NCBI RefSeq assembly: GCF_047338595.1
Contig: NZ_JBLFBO010000003.1
Location: 124,001-188,000 of the forward strand
DNA: 64,000 nucleotides
DNA from: Nitrospira_D sp019636945
Lineage (GTDB): Bacteria; Nitrospirota; Nitrospiria; Nitrospirales; Nitrospiraceae
Direction of reading: 5' to 3'
In this document: positions 1 to 8,099 of the stretch, piece by piece
Position numbering within the stretch: the stretch's first letter is position 1
Layout: each line of letters begins with the position of its first letter
Notes under the pieces: model-generated
Seen by the model: the letters and a program-made list of their open reading frames with translations, nothing else
Told to the model about the DNA's origin: nothing
The model's database searches: none
Translations under genes and position numbers: made by a program

Positions 1-858
1 ACCGTTGCCTGCGGTGGGACGATCCGTGTCGCGAATGGCTGCTCCGTCGAAGCCGGACGTCTGAAACAGGTGGGGCTGCCGTCGAGCCTCCTAGCGCTGC
101 TCCAAACCGTCGAATACCTCCGCGCGTTCTTGTCCGGTCGGCAGGGATGGTCACCGATGAATGCGATGCTGATTATCTCTGGGGCCTTTGGATTATTCCG
201 GAAGGAGGCGGTCCTGAAAGTCGGAGGGTATCGTACGGCCACGATCGGCGAAGATATGGAATTAGTGGTGCGTCTCCATCACCATTATCGGATCAATGAT
301 CTCCCCTATCGGATTACCTATGTGCCGGATCCTGTCTGCTGGACCGAAGTGCCGGAAGATTATCGCACGCTCAGGAATCAACGCATCCGCTGGCAGCGCG
401 GGCTTTGTGACAGTCTTGCCGGCCATTTTGAACTGTGCTGCCATCCAAAGGGCGGCACCGTTGGGTGGCTTGCCTTTCCCTTTATGGCGGTGTTTGAGTG
501 GTTTGGGCCGGCGTTTGAAATTTTCGGGTATGTCCTGTTGATGATCGGCTTGGGGTTGGGATTGGTCTCGTTCCAGGTGTGGCTTCTCTGTGTGTGTGTC
601 GCGATCGGGCTTGGCATCACCCTATCCTTGAGCGCCTTGCTGATGGAAGAGATGACGTTTCATCTGTATCAACGGCCATCGGACCTTCTCAAGTTAGTTC
701 TCGTGTCGCTCGTGGAGAACTTTGGGTACCGGCAGCTCAATTCCTATTGGAAGTTGATCGGTCTTATTCGATGGATTCGAGGTACGAAGGCGGAATGGGG
801 CAGCATGATCCGATCGGCCTCCTGGCAGTCCCAACAAGCCCGTCCTGGAAAGAACTGA
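1..858 (+). CDS. Glycosyltransferase family 2, membrane-bound, 5'-truncated by window edge
   Basis: The reading frame is open from base 1, so the start lies upstream. The visible part carries family 2 processive glycosyltransferase signatures: an acidic GED triad encoded at 247-255 and a Q-x-x-R-W motif at 379-393, which in cellulose/hyaluronan-synthase-like enzymes bind the acceptor and nascent polymer. Downstream are several hydrophobic stretches (about codons 150-225 of the visible part), consistent with the membrane domain of a synthase that polymerises or exports sugar from nucleotide-sugar donors. The stop is TGA at 856-858. The DXD part of the catalytic core is outside the window, so substrate cannot be judged. 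The class is well supported; the exact polymer is unknown. Confidence 0.85.
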   Translation, partial: TVACGGTIRVANGCSVEAGRLKQVGLPSSLLALLQTVEYLRAFLSGRQGWSPMNAMLIISGAFGLFRKEAVLKVGGYRTATIGEDMELVVRLHHHYRINDLPYRITYVPDPVCWTEVPEDYRTLRNQRIRWQRGLCDSLAGHFELCCHPKGGTVGWLAFPFMAVFEWFGPAFEIFGYVLLMIGLGLGLVSFQVWLLCVCVAIGLGITLSLSALLMEEMTFHLYQRPSDLLKLVLVSLVENFGYRQLNSYWKLIGLIRWIRGTKAEWGSMIRSASWQSQQARPGKN

Positions 859-1042
859 CCGAGGTGCTGACTCAAGGACATCTGGACATGGGTTGACCGT
901 CCAGAACAACCTGCGCTCGCTCAGCTGTTTCTGGTTTGACGTGTTTCCTGCTTTCATCGCAACACATCTTTCCCAGGCCCCTTGTTTACCTTTCCTCCGC
1001 TCCTCCGTCTAACCCATCAGACAAGGTTGGAAGGAGGGGGCT

Positions 1043-1468
1043 ATGCAAACATTCCGTTCAAAAATGAGCCTGTTCGTCATGACGGCCTCGATGCTGTTGT
1101 CAGGCTGTGTCTCGACCCTGGTGCATGACGATGTGAAGCGTACCACGGGGATCGACGGTCATTGTTCCGGGAGTCAATGGGTAGACGATTCTTCCATTGC
1201 CGTCCTACCGGTTCCGGTGGTCGCGTTTCTGACCCCTCATATCGACTTGCGAGATGTCTCCAGTGAGCCCTACCTGAATCGATGCGGCGCTTCGATGAGG
1301 GTGATCAATCGTGATGTCTCGGTCAACAGAGTGGCCTGTCTGCCGGCTGGGCTCACGAGGATTGTGACGCTGGGTGTCTGGCAATGGTGTCCGGCCAGGG
1401 TCACCTGGTCGGCGGATGTATTGGCCGATACGCCACGATCTGCAAGTGTTTCGCTTGGCGAACAATGA
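1043..1468 (+). CDS. Small lipoprotein of unknown function
   Basis: A 141-residue protein with an N-terminal signal sequence ending in the lipobox LSGC (Cys about residue 22), so it is probably lipid-anchored in the envelope. A strong ribosome binding site (AAGGAGGGGG at 1031-1040) sits two bases before the ATG. The mature part contains several spaced cysteines and a hydrophobic VLPVPVVAFLTP segment. I do not recognise the family. It lies just upstream of another lipoprotein gene (start 1513) and may be co-transcribed with it. Confidence 0.75.
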   Translation: MQTFRSKMSLFVMTASMLLSGCVSTLVHDDVKRTTGIDGHCSGSQWVDDSSIAVLPVPVVAFLTPHIDLRDVSSEPYLNRCGASMRVINRDVSVNRVACLPAGLTRIVTLGVWQWCPARVTWSADVLADTPRSASVSLGEQ

Positions 1469-1512
1469 AAGCAGAAGTTGTCATCACCATTCATTTATAC
1501 AAGGAACGTACC

Positions 1513-2940
1513 ATGAATACTTCACGATGGATCTTCAGTCTGATGGGCATGATGGGACTCGCAGGACTTCTGGCTGCTTGTGGGAGCGACGGGGCACCTT
1601 CTGTATCGGCCAGTGGTTCGGGAAGCGGGTCAGGTAGCGGTTCCGCATCAGCGTCGGGGACGATCACCGGCTTTGGGAGCGTGATCGTCAACGGGAAACG
1701 ATTCGACACGAGCAGCTCGTCGTTCACGGTTGATGGCCAATCCGGCAGCCAAAGCGACCTCAAGGTCGGGATGATCGTGACGGTCAATGGTTCGTTCAAC
1801 GGCACTCAACGGTCGGCAGACGCCGTGCTCCAGAAGGATGCCGTCGAGGGACTTGTACAATCAGTGGCTGCAGATGGTCTCAGTTTGATCGTGATGGGGC
1901 AAACCGTGTTGGTCGATAACACGACCTTGATCGATGACAATATCCCTGGCCGGAATCTTCTGAATCTTGTGTCCGGAACCGATCACGTCGAAGCGAACGG
2001 GCACATCCGTCCCAATGGCGTCATTCAGGCGACGTTCATTGAAAAGAAACTGATCAATGTCACGCCGGAGGTACGCGGATTCGTCACCGATCATAACGAT
2101 GGAGCCAAGACGTTCCAGATCGGGTCGCTCACGGTGAACTATGCGACGGCTCTGATCAGCGACATGCCCGCCCCAAACGGCAGTAATTGGAATGGCCTGT
2201 CGGTGGAAGCAAAGGGAGCCGTTTTTACCGCCACCACGACGACGCTCACGGCGACCAAGGTCGAGCCAGAGAACCGAGGCGTGAGCAATCAGGTCGACGA
2301 ATTTGAAGTTGAGGGCTACGTGACGCAGGTGCGTGGGGCCGGCGATTTCTTCATCGGTAATACGCGGGTGCAGACGACCGGGAACACGGAGTTTCGAGGC
2401 GGCACGATCGATGAGATTGTCGTAGGTGCAAAGCTCTCGGCAGAAGGTCGATGGGAGAACGGCATTCTCATTGCCACCAAACACGTCAAGTTTCATGAGA
2501 GCGTGAAGCTCGAAGGCGACATTGAGATGATCAGCTCAAACTCGTTCAGACTCACAGGATTGCCCGGTCTGACGGTCACTGTGAATGGTCAGACTGAACT
2601 CAAGGACACCAACCTCGGTGGGCTATCGTCGGGTGACCATGTCCGACTGCGCGGGCGAGTGAGCGGTCCTAATTCCGTGATCGCCACCCGCGTCGAGTTA
2701 CGGTCTGGGGATAACGACCTGGATCTGCAGGGGCCGGTGCAGTCGATCGCTGGAAACGTCATCGTGATCTTAGGTGTGTCGGTCGATACCAGCACCATCT
2801 CACAGTTCGAGAGTGTGAGGGGTTCCTCAATGAATCGTACCGGGTTCCTGGCTGAGGTCAAGGCGAATGCCCTGGTGAAGGTGAAGGGCAACCTGAACGG
2901 GTCGACGGTGAGATGGGACGAGGCAGAATTGGAAGATTAG
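1513..2940 (+). CDS. DUF5666-repeat lipoprotein
   Basis: A 475-residue exported protein. The start at 1513 is chosen over an in-frame codon at 1384 because it follows AAGGAACG and begins a typical signal peptide ending in lipobox LAAC. The lipobox is followed by a Ser/Gly/Ala linker (about residues 30-52). The remainder is a series of beta-rich repeats of the type GxITxFGSVxVNGxxF...DLxVGxxVxVxG, as in DUF5666, at least four to five copies. Each probably forms a small OB-like barrel. No catalytic residues are evident. It is probably a surface or periplasmic binding or structural protein; function unknown. Confidence 0.8.
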   Translation: MNTSRWIFSLMGMMGLAGLLAACGSDGAPSVSASGSGSGSGSGSASASGTITGFGSVIVNGKRFDTSSSSFTVDGQSGSQSDLKVGMIVTVNGSFNGTQRSADAVLQKDAVEGLVQSVAADGLSLIVMGQTVLVDNTTLIDDNIPGRNLLNLVSGTDHVEANGHIRPNGVIQATFIEKKLINVTPEVRGFVTDHNDGAKTFQIGSLTVNYATALISDMPAPNGSNWNGLSVEAKGAVFTATTTTLTATKVEPENRGVSNQVDEFEVEGYVTQVRGAGDFFIGNTRVQTTGNTEFRGGTIDEIVVGAKLSAEGRWENGILIATKHVKFHESVKLEGDIEMISSNSFRLTGLPGLTVTVNGQTELKDTNLGGLSSGDHVRLRGRVSGPNSVIATRVELRSGDNDLDLQGPVQSIAGNVIVILGVSVDTSTISQFESVRGSSMNRTGFLAEVKANALVKVKGNLNGSTVRWDEAELED

Positions 2941-3003
2941 TTTGGAGCAAGTTCATCGGCTCGCTACACTGAGTCAATAAGATTATTATCGAGGAGGAGA
3001 TCA

Positions 3004-3618
3004 ATGATGAATCGTACGAGTTGGAAAGAAATCATCTTGGGCACCCTTGCTGGGTTGTCGCTTCTGACTTCACCGGCAATCGGAAAGATGAGCAGTTCCG
3101 CTGAAGAGTTGACCGTTCGGATGGATAACCGAAGACCAGGTTCGCTGAACAGCGGCCATGACTCTCTCAACGGTGGCCCTGGATCCCAATATAGTGGCCA
3201 TAGCGACCGCAATGAGGGTGATCATAGTGGAAGACATGGCCAAGATTCCGTGGCCATCGCGCAGGCCGGCGATGATATCCGTCAGGAAGATCGTAGAGCC
3301 GACCGGAGAGAAGATCGTCGTCTTGATCGCCGTGAGGATCGGCGCGAGGATCGCCAGATGGATCGACGAGAAGATCGCCGTGAGGACCGACAAACCGATC
3401 GGCGAGAGGATCATCGGTCCAATGCAGGCGGGGAACTCCGTGGACTTGATCGAGCGGATCATGTGGCCGGGGGACATGGTCGTGAAGGCAGAGAAAATGC
3501 CAGGATGATGCAGATGGAACGGCCCCATCGACCAGAACGGATGGAGCGGATTGAGCGGCCTGAACGTCCAGAACACTCAGAGAGACCTGAGCGACCGGAA
3601 CGCTCTGGAAGAAACTAG
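3004..3618 (+). CDS. Secreted Asp/Arg-rich low-complexity protein
   Basis: A 204-residue protein with a good Shine-Dalgarno (GAGGAGGAGA at 2991-3000) and an N-terminal hydrophobic signal peptide (about residues 10-27). The middle is a tandem array of DRRED-like units (about residues 98-137) and the C-terminus is rich in RPER/ERPE units. Alternating acidic and basic residues suggest an extended or single-alpha-helix structure. No domain is recognised. A second protein with a comparable charged tail is encoded at 6778-7749, so the type recurs in this locus. The repeated DNA keeps other frames open too, but only this frame has a signal peptide and a ribosome binding site. Confidence 0.75.
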   Translation: MMNRTSWKEIILGTLAGLSLLTSPAIGKMSSSAEELTVRMDNRRPGSLNSGHDSLNGGPGSQYSGHSDRNEGDHSGRHGQDSVAIAQAGDDIRQEDRRADRREDRRLDRREDRREDRQMDRREDRREDRQTDRREDHRSNAGGELRGLDRADHVAGGHGREGRENARMMQMERPHRPERMERIERPERPEHSERPERPERSGRN

Positions 3619-3647
3619 GCGGTGTCGGACATTGCAGTGTGGGATGG

Positions 3648-3678
3648 CAACGGCGCCGGGGTCGTCTCGGCGCCGTTG
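3648..3678 (+). terminator. Strong hairpin, probable terminator
   Basis: A perfect 11-bp inverted repeat (CAACGGCGCCG at 3648-3658 and its complement at 3668-3678) encloses a 9-base loop 30 bases after the stop of the Asp/Arg-rich protein gene. It is followed by TATTTTG, a weak U-tract. It fits a Rho-independent terminator separating that gene from the beta-barrel gene. Confidence 0.8.
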
Positions 3679-3770
3679 TATTTTGAAAGCCAACCTTGTA
3701 TCTAGGTAGTGCTAGTTAGAATAGAGAATTTATGTGTGGAGTTCTCGCGCGGAAAGGAATGGTGTACAGG

Positions 3771-4679
3771 ATGCAGAGGTGGACAGTGATCGTGCCGGTT
3801 GTGGCAACGGTCTTTGCCTTATCGGGGGAAGGCCTATTTGCAGCGGACAAAGAGAAAAATGACCCACAACAACGATCCCCTTCCGAACGGCACTGGCAGA
3901 TCGGATTCACGCCGAGCTTTTCAAGTGGAAATTTCGGCACCAATACCACGAGTACCTTCGTGTACGCTCCGGTGTCGATCCGGCGGTTGTTTCGCGACGG
4001 AGATGTGACACTGGTTATTCCGTTTGTGTCCGTCACCAGTAATGGTGCGGCCACATTAGTGGGCGGCCAGCCGACTCCAGCGTTGGGCGGAGGATGTTTT
4101 CGAAATGGTGGAACTGAGTTTCGTTTTGACAAACCGGAATGTGTGGCTTCACTCAACGCTGGTCAAGGAGTGACGACGGGACAAAAGGAGACTCATTCTG
4201 GTCTTGGGGACATCATTCTCAGAGGGCGCTACTACATTGTGGAGGAAAGGGAATATGTCCCGCTCATTGCCTTGACGGCTCGGATGAAGTTGCCGACTGC
4301 CAATGCCAGCCAAGGACTCGGCACCGGTGCGTTCGATCACGGGTACGGCGTGGAGTTATCCAAGGTGTTTGGCGAACATTGGATCGGTTTCCTTGATGGC
4401 GGATACAACTTCATCGGTAACCCAGACGGACGAGAACTGCGCAACCAATATTGGTACGACGTAGGAGGGGGGTACTACTTCACCCAGCGATTCTTGGTGA
4501 GTGCCTATTACGAAGAGTACCGGTCGCTAGTAGCCGATCTCGTCAATATCAGAGACTTCTTCTTTGCGTTCAATTACAGGGCTACGGATGCCTGGCGGTT
4601 CAATGGAGGAGTGACGGTTGGTGTCTCGAATAGTGCTCCAGATTATGCCCTGTCGCTGGGTACCAGTTACCGGTTCTAG
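3771..4679 (+). CDS. Outer-membrane beta-barrel protein, phenol MetA-pathway transporter-like
   Basis: About 302 residues. In-frame ATGs occur at 3732, 3759 and 3771; the last is preferred because it begins directly with a signal peptide (hydrophobic to about residue 23, then FAADKE). The mature protein has alternating beta-strand patterns, a GLGDIILRGRYY motif, an MKLPT...LGTG segment and a C-terminal Phe (SLGTSYRF), as in outer-membrane barrels. The pattern resembles the family annotated as putative MetA-pathway of phenol degradation proteins, whose substrates are mostly unproven. Envelope location is likely; the transported compound cannot be inferred. The start is uncertain by up to 13 codons. 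Confidence 0.75.
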   Translation: MQRWTVIVPVVATVFALSGEGLFAADKEKNDPQQRSPSERHWQIGFTPSFSSGNFGTNTTSTFVYAPVSIRRLFRDGDVTLVIPFVSVTSNGAATLVGGQPTPALGGGCFRNGGTEFRFDKPECVASLNAGQGVTTGQKETHSGLGDIILRGRYYIVEEREYVPLIALTARMKLPTANASQGLGTGAFDHGYGVELSKVFGEHWIGFLDGGYNFIGNPDGRELRNQYWYDVGGGYYFTQRFLVSAYYEEYRSLVADLVNIRDFFFAFNYRATDAWRFNGGVTVGVSNSAPDYALSLGTSYRF

Positions 4680-4901
4680 CCCAGTTCATTTATGAAAGCT
4701 GCGCGTTCATTCATAACGGCTGGCCCACAGACTTGTTGTCAGTTGGCTGACTTCGATACGGTGCTTCGCGACTTCTCAGGGCAGGCTATCTTCTCCATTG
4801 TTTGTGGCTGTTTACGTGCCTCAACGTGATACGTCTAATGAAGCAAGTAGGCAAAAGCAAACAGTCTGGTGGCATCATACCAGGTTGACCGGAGTAAACG
4901 A

Positions 4902-5483
4902 ATGCCGCCGGATCAGCCTGTTGGAGTAGAGGACGCCCAACTGGTTGCCCGTAGCCTCAAACAAGACCATGAGGCGTTCGGACAACTGATTGACCGGCAT
5001 GCGGCGAAGATCGTCAATCTTGCCTATCGGATGGTGGGTAATCGTGCTGAAGCGGAGGATCTGGCGCAAGAAGCGTTTCTTACTGCATTTAAAGCGCTGT
5101 CGACGTTTCGTGCGGACTCGAAGTTTTCGACGTGGTTGTATCGAATCGCCACCAACAAGTGCAAAGATTGGTTGCGGGTCAAGCGACCGGGAGTGGGACA
5201 ACAGGATGTCGATATCGATGAGACGCTGGATATCCATATTGCGGAGGAGCAGACGCCTGAGCGTCTGTTGTCGCAGCAGCAGGTGGCGCAGGAGTTGGAG
5301 CAAGCCATCCAGCGACTGCCGCCGCTTTATAGAGAAGCCTTTGTCCTGAAACACATTGAAGGCCTGAGCTACGAAGAGATGGAAGCGATTCTTGGAGTCA
5401 ACAGCGATACGCTCAAGATGCGCGTCTATAAAGGCCGGCTTCAACTCAGCCGTGAATTGGCCTCCCTGAACCCTGCGCAGTAG
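4902..5483 (+). CDS. RNA polymerase sigma factor, ECF (sigma-24) family
   Basis: About 193 residues. Region 2 is clear (AYRMVGNRAEAEDLAQEAFL, then FSTWLYRIATNKCKDWLR), as is region 4 with its helix-turn-helix (LPPLYREAFVLKHIEGLSYEEMEAILG), which recognise the -10 and -35 elements. ATG 4902 is preferred to GTG 4869 because GGAG lies seven bases upstream. The gene is followed after 23 bases by a membrane protein that looks like its anti-sigma factor, the usual arrangement. It probably directs an envelope- or carbohydrate-related regulon; the neighbouring lipoprotein with the same sensory-type domain is a plausible target. Confidence 0.93.
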   Translation: MPPDQPVGVEDAQLVARSLKQDHEAFGQLIDRHAAKIVNLAYRMVGNRAEAEDLAQEAFLTAFKALSTFRADSKFSTWLYRIATNKCKDWLRVKRPGVGQQDVDIDETLDIHIAEEQTPERLLSQQQVAQELEQAIQRLPPLYREAFVLKHIEGLSYEEMEAILGVNSDTLKMRVYKGRLQLSRELASLNPAQ

Positions 5484-5506
5484 GACGAGGCTAGTATGGT
5501 GATCCG

Positions 5507-6190
5507 ATGACTGAACCCGAACTCCTCATCCAGCGTTTCCTCGACCATGATCTCACTCCGGATGAGCGGGTGGTCTTTTTGCAAACCGTCGATGCCGACC
5601 CTGCGTTGCGTCGACGTTGGCTCAATTTGGAGATGGTGGTGGCTGAAGCGGCCCGATTGCCGAGGCTGGCTCCCTCAGTACAATTCCTGAGTGAGTTGAA
5701 AGCGAGCCTTGCTCCACCGGTTCCGAGCTGGTGGGAGCGTGTGTGGGCGGCTGTCACCACACCACGAACGCTGGAGTGGAATCTTGCCGGAGCGATCGCG
5801 GCGGCCTGTGTTGTGATGGTGGCAGTCGCGAGGCTCTTGACGGCGAGACCGGAACGAGTGGTGGAGGTGCCGGTCGCCATGACCCCAACCCAGACGATTG
5901 CCGCTGGTACCAAACAAGCAGCACCACAGGTGTTTGTCCGGCTTGTCCTACTGCAGCCAGGAGCACGATCCGTGTCTGTCGCGGGCGACTTTAATGGATG
6001 GAACCCAGCGCACACGCCTCTGGAACGTTCGGACGGCGGGGTGTGGACTGCCACGATTCCGCTCAAGCCCGGTCGATACCAATACATGTTTGTGATTGAC
6101 GGCAAACAATGGGTTGCTGATCCGCTGGCGACGGAAGCCGAGACGGATGGATTCGGTGCACAGAATGCGGTGCTCGATGTCGATATTTAA
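5507..6190 (+). CDS. Anti-sigma-factor-like membrane protein with C-terminal AMPK-type glycogen-binding domain
   Basis: A 227-residue protein. The N-terminal ~70 residues (FLDHDLTPDERVVF and following helices) look like a cytoplasmic anti-sigma domain but lack the zinc HxxxCxxC motif. One transmembrane helix spans about 92-111. Residues about 142-226 form an AMPK-beta/CBM48-like domain with GDFNGW, YMFVIDG, QWVADP and DGFGAQNAV. With an N-in topology this domain faces the periplasm, suggesting a carbohydrate-sensing anti-sigma factor paired with the upstream sigma gene. The pairing is inferred from adjacency. The domain might instead bind protein or another ligand. Confidence 0.8.
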   Translation: MTEPELLIQRFLDHDLTPDERVVFLQTVDADPALRRRWLNLEMVVAEAARLPRLAPSVQFLSELKASLAPPVPSWWERVWAAVTTPRTLEWNLAGAIAAACVVMVAVARLLTARPERVVEVPVAMTPTQTIAAGTKQAAPQVFVRLVLLQPGARSVSVAGDFNGWNPAHTPLERSDGGVWTATIPLKPGRYQYMFVIDGKQWVADPLATEAETDGFGAQNAVLDVDI

Positions 6191-6243
6191 ATTTCCTCAT
6201 GTGTCCCTTGCAACGAGCCTAGTCTGTATGTACTCTCCCGCAG

Positions 6244-6630
6244 ATGGGACTGAGACTCAATGGGTTGCGTCGCTTCTCTCGGACGACCCTCATCATGATC
6301 ATGGTGCTGTATGGTTTCTTGGCTTGCGTAAAACCTCCGGGAATGAAACCGAGCGTGCCCACGCCGTTGGCGGGTGCCGTACGATTCACCCTGCTGGCAC
6401 CTGGTGCCACACAAGTTGTGCTCGTTGGGTCCTTCAATGGCTGGGCCACGGATGCGACGCCGATGACGATCGTCGAGGGCGCACTGTGGTCGGTCACGGT
6501 GCCCTTGAATCCAGGGGAGTATCCTTTCATGTTCGTGATCGACGGTGGGCAGTGGATCACGCCGCCGCACGCTGAAGATTTTGTGACCGATGGATTCGGA
6601 CAAACCAATGGGGTTGTGATCGTACGGTAA
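6244..6630 (+). CDS. Lipoprotein consisting of one AMPK-type carbohydrate-binding domain
   Basis: A 128-residue protein: signal sequence with lipobox GFLAC (Cys 28), then a short linker and one domain (about 46-127) with the same signatures as the upstream anti-sigma-like protein (VGSFNGW, YPFMFVIDGGQW, DGFGQTNGV). The probable glucan-contacting Trp (Trp 67) and Trp 104 are retained. It is probably exported and lipid-anchored. It starts 53 bases after the upstream stop, on the same strand, so it is likely in the same operon or regulon. No obvious ribosome binding site precedes the ATG, so the start is somewhat uncertain. Confidence 0.75.
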   Translation: MGLRLNGLRRFSRTTLIMIMVLYGFLACVKPPGMKPSVPTPLAGAVRFTLLAPGATQVVLVGSFNGWATDATPMTIVEGALWSVTVPLNPGEYPFMFVIDGGQWITPPHAEDFVTDGFGQTNGVVIVR

Positions 6631-6893
6631 AAAGACGATGAGGACTCGAATCGACCGGGTGATAGGCAGGTTGAGTGTCGTGGTCGCGTTGATGGTTCCC
6701 TCGGTCTGTGCTGAGGCGCTTGCAGTGCAGGATCGTGACGCAACCACTCGATGGAGTTGTGATCGTAGGGTACGACCATGATGAGGATGCAAATCGATAG
6801 AGCGCTGGGGGTGCTGAGCGTCATGGTCGCCTTGACAGCTCCCTCGGTCTGGGCCGAACCGCTCACGGCTCAGGATCGGGACGCGATTACTCG
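6608..6893. repeat. 143-bp imperfect tandem duplication
   Basis: Bases 6608-6750 and 6751-6893 align at a constant offset of 143. For example, ATGGGGTTGTGATCGTACGG at 6608 matches ATGGAGTTGTGATCGTAGGG at 6751, and the signal-peptide-coding segment at 6638 matches that at 6781. The unit carries the last codons of the upstream lipoprotein gene plus the first ~37 codons of the downstream gene. The copies have diverged, with substitutions and no evident net indel. Confidence 0.85.
6638..6781 (+). pseudogene. Truncated duplicate of the 5' end of the downstream gene
   Basis: A 47-codon ORF whose translation starts MRTRIDRVIGRLSVVVALMV and continues through PSVCAEAL and QDRDA. It mirrors codons 2-37 of the downstream protein (MRMQIDRALGVLSVMVALTA, PSVWAEPL, QDRDAITR). 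After the duplication junction it runs out of frame into the second copy and stops at 6779-6781. It encodes a complete signal peptide but almost no mature protein, so it is probably a relic, or at most a leader peptide for the gene that follows. Confidence 0.7.
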
Positions 6894-7749
6894 GCTTGGG
6901 TCCACGCAAGGTCGTTCGGAGAACGAGATCGCACCCTTGCTCGATCACGTCAGCAAGGCTGGGGAGCGAGGCCTTCCCACCGAGTCGTTGCTGAATAAGG
7001 TCCGCGAAGGCCTAGCCAAAGGGGTTGAACCCAAGCGGATCGATCCGGTGCTGCGACAGATGACATCTCGACTCGAATCTGCCCATGAAGTTCTGCAGGA
7101 GGCTGGTTCTCGCGGCATGGAAGAGGGGAATCGGCAGCGTGCCATCGAGACCATGGCTGAAGCGCTCTCGCGTGGGACCACCGTGGATGAAGTGCGGGAG
7201 CTGAGCCGATTGTCGCAAGATGGTCGACACAAGGCGACGCAGGAAGAGCTCGCAGCCGGTGCCAAGGGCTTAGCCGTGATGAAGGAAGGACGAATTCCGT
7301 CGAAAGATGGAACGGCCTTGGTCGGCGAGGGGATGAAGCAAGGCTATCGTGCATCGGAGCTCCTGGATCTCAGCCGGGAAGTCAAGCGGCGTGGATCAGA
7401 TTTTGAAGAAGGGCGTGCGAGCCTCAAAGCGCTTCGTGAGCAGGTTAGGCGTGGAGAACGCACTGATCGGCTCTTCAAGGATGAAGATCACAGTGGATCG
7501 GGGAGCGGATCAGGTGGTGATCGAAGAGACCGGGGAGATCGCGGAGGGCGAGACAGTCGAGAGGAGTCCTCACGCGATCGGTCGGATCGACACGACCGAT
7601 CAGGGGGAGGCGATCGATCGGACCGCACCGATCGTCCTGACAAAGTTGACCGCCTTGATCGCCCTGAGAAAGTCGATCGCATTGAGCGTCCGGATAGACT
7701 CGACCGATTGGACCGATCTGATCATTCCGGCAGTGGGCGAGATCGTTGA
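6778..7749 (+). CDS. Secreted protein with helical N-terminal domain and Asp/Arg-rich C-terminal tail
   Basis: A 323-residue protein with a signal peptide (about 1-26, ending SVWA-EP). Residues about 30-230 are predicted helical, with repeated patterns around LLDHVSKAGERGLP, LLNKVREGLAKG and LKALREQVRRGERTDR. Residues about 235-323 are a low-complexity SGSGSG then DRxDR/DRPDKVDRLDR tail. The start may be 6778 or 6781 (two consecutive ATGs); the duplicated upstream copy supports the second. No function is recognised. The tail resembles that of the protein encoded at 3004-3618. Confidence 0.75.
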   Translation: MMRMQIDRALGVLSVMVALTAPSVWAEPLTAQDRDAITRLGSTQGRSENEIAPLLDHVSKAGERGLPTESLLNKVREGLAKGVEPKRIDPVLRQMTSRLESAHEVLQEAGSRGMEEGNRQRAIETMAEALSRGTTVDEVRELSRLSQDGRHKATQEELAAGAKGLAVMKEGRIPSKDGTALVGEGMKQGYRASELLDLSREVKRRGSDFEEGRASLKALREQVRRGERTDRLFKDEDHSGSGSGSGGDRRDRGDRGGRDSREESSRDRSDRHDRSGGGDRSDRTDRPDKVDRLDRPEKVDRIERPDRLDRLDRSDHSGSGRDR

Positions 7750-8099
7750 TTTTTGCGTGCCATCCTCATTGCACGAACCCCTCAAAGAGTGGATCTTTCT
7801 TTCCTTACTTGATACACCAAGCCAGAAAGGGCTCAGGCTATCAGAGGTGTCCGAGCACCGGCCCTTATCATGTATGACGGTTCATATCCCATCGTCCCGT
7901 TCAGGTTGGATCGTCCTCTTGTGAAAATTGCAGCTTCAAGTGTGTTGTTTCAGATTTGACGATTCTGTACAACTTGAAACGTTTCACGCGAAACCTGGAA
8001 CTTAGAGTTGAGGTGCGCAACGGCGTATCGGCGGTAGTGGTAGGCGCGTTGATAATTCATGCCGGCCAGGAGAAGGTCGAGCCGAGCGAGGAGGGTCTG
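7750..8099. other. Intergenic spacer with a short GTTTC/GAAAC palindromic stretch
   Basis: About 350 bases with no convincing gene. An upstream ORF extension of the next gene (from 7956) lacks a ribosome binding site and a signal sequence. Bases about 7969-8005 contain ACTTGAAACGTTTCACGCGAAACCTGGAAC, including a small GTTTC-ACGC-GAAAC hairpin. This resembles the word-repeat palindromes seen in other spacers of this window. Confidence 0.5.

Noticed and set aside
1861..2496. 211-codon minus-strand ORF
   Set aside because: Antisense to the DUF5666 lipoprotein, which has a lipobox and repeats; codon pattern typical of a shadow in GC-rich DNA.
3158..3508. Alternative-frame ORFs inside the Asp/Arg-rich gene
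   Set aside because: The repetitive GA-rich DNA keeps several frames open; only the 3004 frame has a ribosome binding site and signal peptide.
6187..6948. 253-codon minus-strand ORF
   Set aside because: It lies antisense to the CBM lipoprotein and the following gene, both supported by signal peptides and domains; its translation shows no fold or signal.
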